The notes beneath the pieces were generated by a model. That model made no database searches. It was not told the DNA's origin and saw nothing but the letters and a program-made list of their open reading frames with translations. A stretch of DNA of 64,000 nucleotides from Lachnospiraceae bacterium (lineage in GTDB: Bacteria; Bacillota; Clostridia; Lachnospirales; Lachnospiraceae): NCBI GenBank assembly GCA_022791755.1, contig JAAVZR010000016.1:168813-232812 (forward strand), written 5' to 3'. Position 1 is the first letter of the stretch, and each line of letters opens with the position of its first letter. The position numbers and the translations under genes were made by a program. Positions 1 through 8,207 of the stretch are shown piece by piece.

Positions 1-1661
1 CCTTTTGTTCCTACACCGGAGAGGCGCTGGATAAGAAGACGCCGCTGCTGCGTTCCATAGAGGCGGTCGGCAGCCAGGCTCTGCGGATTCTGAAATTATT
101 TGGCAATACCACATCCACCAGGGTGACGCCCAGCGTGGGGGCGGAGCAGGAATATTTCCTGATAGACCGGGATAAATATCTCCAGAGAAAGGACCTGATC
201 TATGCGGGCCGTACGCTGTTCGGCGCCGCGGCGCCCAAGGGACAGGAGCTGGAGGACCACTATTTTGGCACGATCCGGGAACGGATCGGCGCATACATGA
301 AGGATCTGAACATCGAGCTGTGGAAGCTGGGGATCCCGGCGAAGACCCAGCACAATGAGGCGGCTCCCGCCCAGCATGAGCTGGCCCCGATCTATGAACA
401 GGCCAATATCGCTGTGGATCATAATCAACTGGTGATGGAGACGATGAAAAAGGTGGCTGGCCGTCATAATATGACCTGCCTGCTCCATGAGAAGCCCTTT
501 GCAGGTGTCAATGGTTCCGGCAAGCACAATAACTGGTCTCTGACCAGCGATGACGGCATCAATATGCTGGACCCCGGTAAGACGCCCCATGAGAACATCC
601 AGTTTCTGCTGGTTTTAGCCTGTATCATGAGGGGGATCGACATCCACGCGGATCTTCTGCGTCAGTCGGCTTCCAATGTGGGGAATGACCACCGTCTTGG
701 CGCCAATGAGGCCCCCCCGGCCATCATTTCCATGTTTTTGGGCGTGCAGCTGGAGGATGTGGTGAAGCAGCTGGTGGAGACCGGGGAGGCCACATCCTCT
801 ATCCGCGGAGGAAAGCTGGATACCGGCGTCCACAGCCTGCCGGTGTTGGCAAAGGATGCCACGGACCGCAATCGTACGTCCCCCTTTGCCTTTACCGGCA
901 ATAAGTTTGAATTCCGTATGGTGGGCTCGGCCGATTCCATTGCCGATCCCAACACCACCCTGAATGCCATCGTGGCCGAGGCATTTTGCCAGGCGGCCGA
1001 CCGGTTGGAGCAGGCGCCGGACTTTGACACGGCGGTCCATGATCTGATTAAGGAATATATGAGCGAGCATCAGAGGATCATCTTCAACGGAAACGGTTAC
1101 TCCGATGAATGGGTGGCGGAGGCCGCCAGGCGAGGCCTGCCGAACATTCGCTCCATGGTGGATGCCACGGCGACTCTGACTACGGACAAGGCGGTGGCAT
1201 TGTTTGAAAAATTTGGTATTTTCACCAGGGCGGAGTTAGAGTCCAGGGAAGAGGTGCTGTATGAGACCTATGCCAAGGCCATCAACATCGAGGCTCTGAC
1301 CATGATTGATATTGCCACCAAACAGATCATCCCTGCTGTGATCTCCTACACCACAGAGCTGGCCACCTCCATGAACGCCGTCACAGGCGCCTGTCCGGAG
1401 GCGGATATCAGCGTGCAGAGGGAGATTCTCATGGAGGTGAGCGCTCTGCTGTCCGATACCAAGGTGGCGCTGTCTTCCCTGAAGGAGCGTCAGACGGAGG
1501 CGGCGTCCTGCCCGGAGGCCAAAACAGCGGCTTTCTATTATAAAGACGAGGTGGTTCCGGCCATGACGGCTCTGCGTTCACCGGTGGACCGGCTGGAGAT
1601 GCTGGTGGATAAGAAATACTGGCCCATGCCTTCCTATGGCGATCTGATTTTTGAAGTCTGA
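1..1661 (+). CDS. glnN: Glutamine synthetase type III, C-terminal part (5' end outside window)
   Basis: About 552 codons are open from base 3 to the TGA at 1659-1661, with no start in the window. GSIII enzymes are usually around 700 residues, so roughly the first fifth is missing because the window begins inside the gene. GSIII makes glutamine from glutamate, ammonia and ATP in the cytoplasm. The fragment shows [10 protein letters not shown] (the acidic metal-binding strand), [10 protein letters not shown] (the glycine/histidine glutamate-binding loop) and [16 protein letters not shown] near the ATP/metal site. These forms are typical of GSIII and not of the shorter GSI. A hairpin just after the stop probably terminates transcription. 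The family assignment is firm; regulation cannot be judged without the upstream region. Confidence 0.97.
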   Translation, partial: FCSYTGEALDKKTPLLRSIEAVGSQALRILKLFGNTTSTRVTPSVGAEQEYFLIDRDKYLQRKDLIYAGRTLFGAAAPKGQELEDHYFGTIRERIGAYMKDLNIELWKLGIPAKTQHNEAAPAQHELAPIYEQANIAVDHNQLVMETMKKVAGRHNMTCLLHEKPFAGVNGSGKHNNWSLTSDDGINMLDPGKTPHENIQFLLVLACIMRGIDIHADLLRQSASNVGNDHRLGANEAPPAIISMFLGVQLEDVVKQLVETGEATSSIRGGKLDTGVHSLPVLAKDATDRNRTSPFAFTGNKFEFRMVGSADSIADPNTTLNAIVAEAFCQAADRLEQAPDFDTAVHDLIKEYMSEHQRIIFNGNGYSDEWVAEAARRGLPNIRSMVDATATLTTDKAVALFEKFGIFTRAELESREEVLYETYAKAINIEALTMIDIATKQIIPAVISYTTELATSMNAVTGACPEADISVQREILMEVSALLSDTKVALSSLKERQTEAASCPEAKTAAFYYKDEVVPAMTALRSPVDRLEMLVDKKYWPMPSYGDLIFEV

Positions 1662-1683
1662 GAAATTCAGGTACGGATGATAA

Positions 1684-1714
1684 AAAGGGACCTTCCCGGC
1701 AGGGGAGGTCCTTT
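1684..1714 (+). terminator. Hairpin terminator after glnN
   Basis: AAAGGGACCT and AGGTCCTTT form an imperfect stem with a GGCA-like loop about 20 bases after the glnN stop. It ends in a short T-rich tail and probably ends the glnN transcript. Confidence 0.6.
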
Positions 1715-1742
1715 GCTCTGAAAATGAAAAGGAGGTGGGCTG

Positions 1743-1775
1743 ATGTTGTACATCAGCCCGCTTATGAAAAAATGA
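1743..1775 (+). CDS. Micro-ORF, 10 codons (MLYISPLMKK)
   Basis: A perfect AGGAGG at 1730-1735 sits 7 bases before the ATG, and the frame closes at TGA 1773-1775. The first nine coding-region bases are also part of a 9-bp hairpin (GGGCTGATG with CATCAGCCC, 1737-1759), so RNA folding could mask the start. The peptide shares the pattern M-L-x-I-S-x-x-M-K-K with the second micro-ORF at 1962. I know of no named family. It could be a leader peptide or a small functional peptide, or the similarity could reflect an RNA element rather than a protein. Confidence 0.4.
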   Translation: MLYISPLMKK

Positions 1776-1890
1776 AAAGAAACATTCTCTATATTATTTA
1801 TCATACAGAAGAAAAGTGACGAAAAAATGGAAGCCATGTGAAATGTCGTTAAATGTTGTATGAACAATTTATGAACGGAGTCTGGCAATG

Positions 1891-1927
1891 AAAAAGGAAC
1901 CGTTTTGACGAGAAACGGTTCCTTTTT
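1891..1927. terminator. Strong bidirectional terminator
   Basis: A 15-bp perfect stem (1891-1905 with 1913-1927; core GGAACCGTTT/AAACGGTTCC) is flanked by A5 on one side and T5 on the other, so it can act on both strands. It lies between the two micro-ORFs, so each probably has its own transcript. Confidence 0.85.
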
Positions 1928-1961
1928 CATATGATATAAAACAAAAAAGGGAGGAGAGCTG

Positions 1962-2018
1962 ATGCTGCAAATCAGCTCAATTATGAAAAAACATAAAGTC
2001 AGTAAGCATTTCTTATGA
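1962..2018 (+). CDS. Micro-ORF, 18 codons (MLQISSIMKKHKVSKHFL)
   Basis: GGGAGG at 1949-1954 lies 7 bases before the ATG; the stop is TGA 2016-2018. It starts like the first micro-ORF (M-L-x-I-S-x-x-M-K-K) but carries eight further residues, mostly basic or hydrophobic. Its start codon again overlaps a hairpin (GAGCTGAT 1956-1963 with ATCAGCTC 1971-1978). The hairpin arms differ in sequence from the first copy but still pair. Function is unknown. Confidence 0.4.
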   Translation: MLQISSIMKKHKVSKHFL

Positions 2019-2152
2019 TTATACTATACAAGGGAAAGATGAAGAAAAATTGTGGAGTTTGAAAACAAAATTTAAAACGATTGTAAACAAAATATGAATG
2101 GATCAGGGGAAAATTCTGTGGTAAAATGGTGAGGAGAGGAGTGATTACAGAT

Positions 2153-3250
2153 ATGGTAGTAACATATAAATGTCCGGGCTGTGGCGCAGCCATGGAGTTT
2201 GACGGACAGAGGGGGAAGCTGTACTGTGACAGCTGCGGACATCAGATGTCGGTGGATCAGTATGAACAGCAGTACGGGAGCCCTCTGAAAGAGGAAGGGG
2301 AGGATTTCGATGAGGAATCTCCTCTGGGGGAGGACAGTTATACGCGGGCAGAGACAGACGGCGAAGAGCAGACGGTGCAGGTGCAGCTGTATCATTGCCC
2401 CAGCTGCGGAGCGGAGCTGATGACCGACGAGCATACGGCAGCGACGATCTGTTCGTTCTGTGGCAGTCCGGGGCTGATCGCAGACCGGATGAGCGGTGTG
2501 CGAAAGCCCAGAGCAGTCCTGCCCTTTCGGATTACGAGAGAGGAAGCAAAGGAGCGCTTTCTGAAGTGGACGAAGCACGGCCTTCTGACACCGCCGGAAT
2601 TCACATCGAAGAACACGCTGGAGAAAATCGTTGGCATGTATGTGCCCTATTGGCTGTATGATTATCAGGTGAACGTAGCGCTGCGGGCCAGGGCTACGCG
2701 CAGCCGCACGACGGTAAGGGGAGATACGGAATATACATATACGGATCACTACAGTGTGTACCGCAGCGTGGATACGGCCTTTGAGCGAATTCCGGTGGAC
2801 GCGTCGGAGCAGATGGAGGATGCGGCCATGGAGAGCCTGGAGCCCTATGACTACAGCGGGCTGAAGGACTTTGATATGGCGTATCTGTCCGGCTATCAGG
2901 CGGAGAAGTATAATTTCACCAGCGATGAAGTACAGGGGCGTGCCAAGAACCGGGCCAGGGAGGCAGCCATCGGCGTGGCCCGCAATACCATCGGCGGATA
3001 CCACACGGTCAATGTGGTGGATCAGAGAGTGCAGATCCAGGAGCGGCATGTAGACTATGTCATGCTGCCGGTCTGGGTGCTGAACTATCGCTATCAGAAT
3101 CAGAATTACACGTTTTTGCTGAACGGGCAGACCGGAAAGCTGAACGGCCGGCTGCCGGTCAGCGTCGGTAAGATGGCGAAGTGGTTTGGGATTATCAGCG
3201 GTCTGTCCTTTGCGGGGCTGATGGCGATTGCTTTGATGGGGGTGCTCTGA
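2153..3250 (+). CDS. Double zinc-ribbon membrane-anchored protein
   Basis: A 365-residue protein if it begins at ATG 2153; an ATG at 2126 is in frame but has no ribosome site, while GAGAGGA lies about 12 bases before 2153. Two CxxC...CxxC zinc ribbons are visible: CPGC/CDSC near residues 7-28 and CPSC/CSFC near residues 82-105. A central region rich in aromatic residues follows, including a VPYWLYDYQV stretch. The last ~25 residues form one hydrophobic segment, so the bulk is probably cytoplasmic and tail-anchored. Such proteins are often mis-named PriA-like because of the ribbons; there is no helicase domain here. The stop overlaps the next start (ATGA), so it is translationally coupled to the TPM-domain gene, a recurrent pairing in Firmicutes. 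Confidence 0.75.
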   Translation: MVVTYKCPGCGAAMEFDGQRGKLYCDSCGHQMSVDQYEQQYGSPLKEEGEDFDEESPLGEDSYTRAETDGEEQTVQVQLYHCPSCGAELMTDEHTAATICSFCGSPGLIADRMSGVRKPRAVLPFRITREEAKERFLKWTKHGLLTPPEFTSKNTLEKIVGMYVPYWLYDYQVNVALRARATRSRTTVRGDTEYTYTDHYSVYRSVDTAFERIPVDASEQMEDAAMESLEPYDYSGLKDFDMAYLSGYQAEKYNFTSDEVQGRAKNRAREAAIGVARNTIGGYHTVNVVDQRVQIQERHVDYVMLPVWVLNYRYQNQNYTFLLNGQTGKLNGRLPVSVGKMAKWFGIISGLSFAGLMAIALMGVL

Positions 3251-4140
3251 TGAAAAGGAAAAGAACGAGACTTACGGCACTGCTTCTTCTGATAAGTATC
3301 GCGGCGGCGCTGCTGTTATGCGGTTACGATAAGGAAGACACGAAGGTTTTTGATCAGGCGGGCCTTCTCACGAAAGAGGAGGAGGAAGCGCTGCAGGAGG
3401 ATATCGTAAAAGCGGCAAAGAAGCTCTCCCTGGATGTGGTGATTGTCACGACGGATGACGCCGGGGGAAAGAGCGCCAAGGAATACGCGGATGATTTTTT
3501 TGATGAGAATCATTTTGGGTATGAGAAGGACGACGGCTCAGGAATCCTGCTTCTGATCGATATGGATAACCGGGAAATATGGATTTCCACGGCCGGGACC
3601 GCCATGGAGACGTATACGGACCGAGATGTAAGCAATATGGTGAACAACGAGGTGCTGCCTTATATGAAGCAGGGAGACTATTACGGTGCCTGCCGGAAAT
3701 TCATAGATGCGGCGGTGGAGTACGGAACCAATTCGGAGACGGCGAATAACGGGTATTATGACGAGGAGAAGGATACTTTTGTGGAGTATACCTCGCCGGA
3801 GGAGAGAAAGGAGAGAGAGAAGCAGCTGGCCAGAGAGCGCCTGTTTTCAGCGGGAGGGATTCTGGGGCGACTGGGGATTTCTCTGATAATCGGAGCGGTG
3901 GGCGTTGTCATAATGCTGCTTAATGTAAGGAGCAAAAGGGCGCCGGGAGGACGGGTTTACATGAAACCCGGCAGCGAGTATATCCGGGACAGATATGACA
4001 GGCTGGTGAATACCACCGTTACGACCCGGCGAATCGAGAGAGAGCACAGCAGCGGCCGCAGCGGAGGAGGCGGCGGACACACCAGCACCCACACCAGCAG
4101 CAGCGGCCGCAGTCACGGCGGCGGCGGCGGCAAGTTTTAA
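3250..4140 (+). CDS. TPM-domain protein with Gly/Ser/His-rich tail
   Basis: A 296-residue protein whose ATG overlaps the stop of the zinc-ribbon gene. The N terminus is a signal or anchor (KRKR then a leucine-rich stretch). A cysteine at 24 follows, but ALLLC is not a good lipobox. Residues ~30-165 match the TPM fold (YgcG-like), with the strand pattern VVIVTTDD, the SGILLLIDMDNREIWIS core and the NMVNNEVLPYM helix. A single membrane helix lies near 205-222. The C terminus is low complexity (GRSGGGGGH, SHGGGGGKF), a usual ending of this family. Family members have been linked to phosphatase activity or photosystem repair in other organisms; the role in Firmicutes is not established. It probably acts with its upstream partner at the membrane. 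Confidence 0.8.
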   Translation: MKRKRTRLTALLLLISIAAALLLCGYDKEDTKVFDQAGLLTKEEEEALQEDIVKAAKKLSLDVVIVTTDDAGGKSAKEYADDFFDENHFGYEKDDGSGILLLIDMDNREIWISTAGTAMETYTDRDVSNMVNNEVLPYMKQGDYYGACRKFIDAAVEYGTNSETANNGYYDEEKDTFVEYTSPEERKEREKQLARERLFSAGGILGRLGISLIIGAVGVVIMLLNVRSKRAPGGRVYMKPGSEYIRDRYDRLVNTTVTTRRIEREHSSGRSGGGGGHTSTHTSSSGRSHGGGGGKF

Positions 4141-4190
4141 AAGCGAAAGAATCCGTATATACGGGTAGTAAAGAAAAGGAGAATGAGACG

Positions 4191-4715
4191 ATGGAACAGA
4201 AGAATCCGGTAGTAACAATCACGATGAAGGACGGCGGCATAATCAAAGCGGAGCTGTATCCGCAGACAGCCCCCAACACAGTAAACAATTTTATCAGCCT
4301 GATCAAAAAGGGCTTCTACAATGGGATCGGCTTTCACCGCGTAATCAAGGGCTTTATGCTGCAAGGCGGATGTCCTCAGGGAGACGGCACCGGCGGGCCG
4401 GGCTACAGCATCCGGGGAGAATTCCGGCAGAACGGGTTCGATAATATGATAAAGCATGAACCCGGGGTGCTGTCCATGGCACGCACGATGATTCCTGATT
4501 CCGCCGGTTCCCAGTTCTTCATCATGCACAAGGCAGCGCCTCATCTGGACGGCGCCTATGCGGCATTTGGCAAGGTGACGGAGGGCATGGATGTGGTGGA
4601 GAGGATCGCGCAGACACGGACAGATTACAGAGATAAGCCTCTGGAGCCTCAGATCATGGAGAGCGTGACAGTGGACTGCTTCGGGACAGAGTACCCGGAG
4701 CCGGAGACCGTATAG
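4191..4715 (+). CDS. ppiB: Cyclophilin-type peptidyl-prolyl cis-trans isomerase
   Basis: A 174-residue single-domain cyclophilin without signal peptide, so cytoplasmic. Diagnostic parts are FHRVIKGFMLQGGCPQGDGTGGPGY (only partly quoted family signature: FHRVI, MLQGG, GDGTG), the active-site Phe in SQFFIMHKAAPHLDG, and AFGKVTEGMDVV. It catalyses proline isomerisation during protein folding. Start ATG 4191 is preceded by AAAGGAG. The length matches bacterial PpiB proteins. It stands alone between the TPM gene and a shared hairpin with the convergent GH25 gene. Confidence 0.93.
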   Translation: MEQKNPVVTITMKDGGIIKAELYPQTAPNTVNNFISLIKKGFYNGIGFHRVIKGFMLQGGCPQGDGTGGPGYSIRGEFRQNGFDNMIKHEPGVLSMARTMIPDSAGSQFFIMHKAAPHLDGAYAAFGKVTEGMDVVERIAQTRTDYRDKPLEPQIMESVTVDCFGTEYPEPETV

Positions 4716-4751
4716 AAAGAGAAAATTTTGGATTGTCAGGGCCGGGAGGCC

Positions 4752-4781
4752 GGCGAGGGAGCCGGTTTACCGGCCCTCGCC
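4752..4781. terminator. Shared hairpin between convergent ppiB and GH25 genes
   Basis: GGCGAGGG/CCCTCGCC plus inner CCGG/CCGG with a TTTA loop and a two-base bulge. The right arm overlaps the last codons of the minus-strand GH25 gene, whose stop is at 4767-4769. No clean T-run on the plus side, so termination there may be weak. Confidence 0.5.
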
Positions 4782-6494
4782 GCTTTCGGTCAGAAGACTG
4801 GTGACGGCATAGAGCGTCTGTCCCTCGTAGATGACCCGGGACCAGCCGTTGGAGCCGATGGCAGTGCGTGTCACGAGATCGCCGCTGTAGATGGTGGCGA
4901 TGACCTGAGAATCGTCCTCCGTGGTGGGCTTATCGCGGAGGTTCGTTTTTTCTTTGGCTGTCATGGTATCGTCACAGGGCGTCCAGACGATATTGCGGCT
5001 GTCCACATCGGCAGGATCGAAGTCCGCGTCGGTGGTCAGATAGCTGGTCAGGGCATAGAGAGTCTGGCCGTTATAGTCGAGCCGGGACCAGCCGTTGGAG
5101 CCAATGCCGGTGCGGTTCACCCACTCTCCGTTTTTGATGGTGGCCACGACAAGGGTTCCCTCCGTGCCTGCCCCGTCGCGCAGGTTAGTCTCCGTCTTGG
5201 CAGTGACCGAATCGCTGGCAGCCTGATAGACGGTGGAGACCGACGGCGCAGTGGGTCCGGCAGGCTGGTTTTCGGCTTCCTCCTCTGTCATCAGAAGACT
5301 GGAGATGGCATAGAGCGTCTGCCCGCCGTACTCTACCCGGGACCAGCCTCTGGTGGAGATGCCGGTGCGGCGAATCCATTCGCCGTTTGTCAGGGAGGCG
5401 GCAATGGTGTCATCGGAGACCGTGCTGGGTTCAGAGCGCAGATTTGTCACCTCCTTGGCGGTGACGAGCTCGTCCGTGATCTGAAAGGTGCTGTCTATGG
5501 GAACATCGTCCGCCTCGGCGGCGGCTCCGGGGTTTCTGGGAGAGGCGGCCTCATCGTATGCAAAATAGGCCACATTCAGGTCCACATAGGCGTCGATACC
5601 GGGGACAGTGCCCTGACTGGTATATTGCCACATGGTGTGATTGCCTTCATAGGAGGAGGCAGCGGTATCCGGGTATGGGCGGGCCGGATACTGGGCCACC
5701 CATATGGGGCTTACGGCCTCGATGCGATCGGTGAGCCAGGCGGTCTCCTCCGCCAGGTCGGACCGGGAGGCATGAAACAGGGTCTCATAACCGGCTTCCT
5801 GCATGGCTTTCAGGAAAGCGAGGGCACAGAGGGTGCGCTGTTCGGCGGAGATGCCGTACATCCGGCTGTCAGGGGAGAAAAATCCCTCGCAGTTATAGGC
5901 CACCGGATAGGTGACAGGATAGCCGGCCAGAAAGTCCGCAGTCCAGGCAGCCTCCAGGGCGGCCTCCTCCTCGGTGACGGCGGTGGAGAAGAAATAAGCG
6001 CCTAAAAGAATCCCGGCTTCGGAGGCATGCTGCAGATTATAAGCGGCGTAGGGATCCGCAGAGATTTCGCCAGTATCCTCGCTGCGAAACCCCACGCGGA
6101 TCATGGCAAAATCCACGCCGGAAGCGGCGGCCAGCTCCCAGTCAATACGTCCCTGCCACTTGGACACATCTATGCCCAGTGAGATGTCGCTTTCGCCCTG
6201 TCCGGACGGATCTTCCAGAGAGGCTTCGGCGCCGGGCTCCTTTTTGTGCCGCTGCGGATCGCCGGGAATATCGTCGGCAGGAAAACCTTCGGAGTCCGGA
6301 CCAGAGGTGCGGGACTCTCCGGGACTGTTTTCGCGGCTGCCGGAGGTCAGCGTCTCTCCGACGGGGGAGGGCGCCGTCTGCGTATTTTCCTCCTGTCCTC
6401 CGAAGAGAAGGAGCCCTGCCGTAATGAAAAGAATCAGCGTCAGAACGACAGCGATGACAGCCGGCTGTGTCTTTGCCCGGTTCGGTTTATTCAT
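4767..6494 (-). CDS. Membrane-anchored GH25 muramidase with three SH3b repeats
   Basis: 575 residues. Order: N-terminal membrane anchor (residues ~11-32), a Pro/Gly/Ser-rich linker to ~105, a GH25 lysozyme domain (GIDVSKWQGRIDW starting at 107, to ~310), then three SH3-like repeats. Each repeat has the pattern TAKE(V/T/K)TNLR...GWSR...GQTLYA(I/L/V)(S/T)S. It should cleave the MurNAc-GlcNAc bond on the outer side of the membrane, with the SH3b repeats gripping wall peptide. D109 and E203 of the active site are present, but the Asp of the usual DxE pair is replaced by Asn (YNCEGF, N201). That may change or reduce activity. An AAGGAG site precedes ATG 6494. It is convergent with ppiB and sits just downstream of the HAD gene on the same strand. 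Confidence 0.88.
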   Translation of the reverse strand: MNKPNRAKTQPAVIAVVLTLILFITAGLLLFGGQEENTQTAPSPVGETLTSGSRENSPGESRTSGPDSEGFPADDIPGDPQRHKKEPGAEASLEDPSGQGESDISLGIDVSKWQGRIDWELAAASGVDFAMIRVGFRSEDTGEISADPYAAYNLQHASEAGILLGAYFFSTAVTEEEAALEAAWTADFLAGYPVTYPVAYNCEGFFSPDSRMYGISAEQRTLCALAFLKAMQEAGYETLFHASRSDLAEETAWLTDRIEAVSPIWVAQYPARPYPDTAASSYEGNHTMWQYTSQGTVPGIDAYVDLNVAYFAYDEAASPRNPGAAAEADDVPIDSTFQITDELVTAKEVTNLRSEPSTVSDDTIAASLTNGEWIRRTGISTRGWSRVEYGGQTLYAISSLLMTEEEAENQPAGPTAPSVSTVYQAASDSVTAKTETNLRDGAGTEGTLVVATIKNGEWVNRTGIGSNGWSRLDYNGQTLYALTSYLTTDADFDPADVDSRNIVWTPCDDTMTAKEKTNLRDKPTTEDDSQVIATIYSGDLVTRTAIGSNGWSRVIYEGQTLYAVTSLLTESGEGR

Positions 6495-6515
6495 GTTTCA
6501 TAACTCCTTTTTGCT

Positions 6516-7331
6516 TCAGCCGTTCAGTACAAATGTGCGGATCACTTCCGCCACGGCGCTTTCGTCATTGCTGGCTTTGGTGATATAGTCGCAGAATGGT
6601 TTCATGTCTTCCACGGTATTACGCACTCCTACGCCCAGTCCCGCGGCCCGGATCATGGAGAGATCGTTGAAATTATCTCCGATGGCGATGGTCTCTTCCG
6701 GCCGGATTCCCAGCATGGCGGCTAAGGACAGAAGGCCGGAGCCCTTATTGACGCCGCGGCTGTTGAATTCGATATAGCGGTTGGAAGAATAGCTTACATC
6801 GATATCGCCGGTAATATCTTTCAGATCGTTTTCGATCTGCTTCAGATACGAATAATCCGTATTCACATAGAGAAGCTTGACGATATCCTGTCCTTTCAGA
6901 AAATCCAGATTTTCGTCAAAGATCTCCCGGATCTCCATACGGTTGGCCAGATAGTCGATCTCTTCCTGCCACAGGCGATAGGCGTAGACCATTTCTTTGG
7001 TGTAGACGTGGATACATACATGGTATCCCAGGCCGCGGCGGTAGAGCTCCTGTGCCAGATCAAAAGAGATTCCCTGGAAATGCAGCAGACGTTCTCCTTT
7101 GTTTTCGGTGATGGCTCCGCCGTTATAGGAAATCACGTATTCCTGTTCCTTATCGGCTAAACCTAACTCTCTTAAGGTGTCCCTCACGGAATTGTAGCCG
7201 CGGCCGGTGGCAGGAACGAATTTGACGCCTGCTTTGTCCAGAGCGCGGATCGCCTCCAGATTCTTCTGGGAAATGGTACGGTCGCTTTGAAACAGGGTCT
7301 CATCTAAATCACATGCGATCAGTCTGTACAT
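6516..7331 (-). CDS. Cof-type HAD-IIB phosphatase
   Basis: 271 residues from ATG 7331, chosen because GAGAGGAG lies just upstream; a longer open frame exists but has no ribosome site. Motif I is CDLDETL (nucleophile D8, acid D10), motif II is PATGRG, the GxNK-type Lys is in GVNKGSG, and motif IV is GDNFNDLSM. The C2B cap lies between residues ~85 and 190. Such enzymes dephosphorylate sugar phosphates, flavin or PLP in the cytoplasm; the substrate cannot be read from sequence. It is 21 bases upstream of the GH25 gene on the same strand, so the two may be co-transcribed, but a functional link is not evident. Confidence 0.9.
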   Translation of the reverse strand: MYRLIACDLDETLFQSDRTISQKNLEAIRALDKAGVKFVPATGRGYNSVRDTLRELGLADKEQEYVISYNGGAITENKGERLLHFQGISFDLAQELYRRGLGYHVCIHVYTKEMVYAYRLWQEEIDYLANRMEIREIFDENLDFLKGQDIVKLLYVNTDYSYLKQIENDLKDITGDIDVSYSSNRYIEFNSRGVNKGSGLLSLAAMLGIRPEETIAIGDNFNDLSMIRAAGLGVGVRNTVEDMKPFCDYITKASNDESAVAEVIRTFVLNG

Positions 7332-7600
7332 GAAAACTCCTCTCTTTGCTTTGTCTCTTGTGCCGGTACGGTCCGGGACGCGGCGAACCGGTTCTCCGCA
7401 GACAGGTACCACAGACAGTTATAAATATTGTACGCGAAAAAAGAATACTTTTCAAGAGGTGTGAGAATCTTAAGATTTCCGAAAAAATGAGGTACCCCCC
7501 TTGAAATTCATAACAACAGGCTCTACGATAAGAGAGAAGCCAAAAACCGGTTCTGTTGCGGGCCGGTATGGCGGTCGATAAAAGAAAGAGAGGGTACATA

Positions 7601-7987
7601 ATGAAAAAGAGCAATTATGGTTTTAATCTGTGGTTTTATCCTGCTATCGTGTTCGCACTGGCCATATTCGGTCAGACGCTGCTCTGCGGCCTGATCACCA
7701 TCTTTGCCATTGCGGCGGAGAAGGACGAGTGGACTTCCCGTCAGACGCTGGAGGCGTTTTTTCTCAGTCTGGTAAATTCGGTGGTGTCAGTGGTGCTTCG
7801 TCTGTTCGATGTGGTGACTTGGATTCCTTTTCTGGGTACAGGGGTCGATGTGATCCTTAAATTCTGTACCAGCGTGATCGGGCTTGTGGTTCTGCTTCTG
7901 GCGGTCATGGGAGTTCTGCGGGTCAGCCGGGGAGAAGAGGCCAGGATTCCCGGTATCCATGCGCTGGTAAACCGGGTTTTTTCCTGA
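7601..7987 (+). CDS. Small three-helix membrane protein of unknown function
   Basis: 128 residues starting at ATG 7601, preceded by AGAGAGGG. Hydrophobic segments are visible at about 13-36, 51-75 and 84-107, with a short cytoplasmic-looking tail containing RVSRGEEARIPG. The overall shape resembles small DUF4870-like proteins, but I cannot assign it to that family with confidence. It stands alone, divergent from the HAD gene, with 269 bases between them. A good terminator follows at 8112. Confidence 0.65.
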   Translation: MKKSNYGFNLWFYPAIVFALAIFGQTLLCGLITIFAIAAEKDEWTSRQTLEAFFLSLVNSVVSVVLRLFDVVTWIPFLGTGVDVILKFCTSVIGLVVLLLAVMGVLRVSRGEEARIPGIHALVNRVFS

Positions 7988-8111
7988 ACCGGAGAAACGG
8001 CCTGATGAAAGCTGGTGAAGATGGAAGAGATACGGATTAGTGATATCGTTATTTCCCCGATGAAAACCGAAGACGACATATGCCAAAAGATGTAATATGA
8101 ATTTCGATTAT

Positions 8112-8149
8112 AAATAGCTGAAAGCAAGAATATCTGCCTTCAGCTATTT
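8112..8149. terminator. Rho-independent terminator between convergent genes
   Basis: AAATAGCTGAA (8112-8122) pairs with TTCAGCTATTT (8139-8149), followed by T's on the plus strand and A's preceding it. It can serve both the small membrane protein gene and the minus-strand LacI gene. Confidence 0.8.
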
Positions 8150-8207
8150 TTATACGGCAAATCCTGTGAAGACGGGACTTAGGAGAGGGAGGGGCTGGGA
8201 ATACAAA

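Larger units (their letters stand above)
1730..2105. repeat. Diverged tandem duplication of a ~220-bp intergenic unit
   Basis: Two copies lie side by side, roughly 1730-1880 and 1949-2105. Each has, in order, a GGAGG site, a GCTGATG...CATCAGC-type hairpin, TTATGAAAAAA, a TATCATAC/TATACTATAC stretch, and a TTGTA...TATGAA block. The order and spacing match within about 10 bases although the sequence has drifted. Each copy carries one micro-ORF. The two are separated by a 15-bp-stem terminator. This unit fills the glnN to zinc-ribbon-gene gap. Confidence 0.6.

Noticed and set aside
2126..2152. Upstream ATG for the zinc-ribbon protein
   Set aside because: No ribosome site before 2126; GAGAGGA precedes the ATG at 2153 and the zinc ribbon starts right after it.
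4728..6005. Long plus-strand frame opposite the GH25 gene with glycine-rich repeats
   Set aside because: Its repeats mirror the three SH3b repeats of the minus-strand gene, and no start signal is present.
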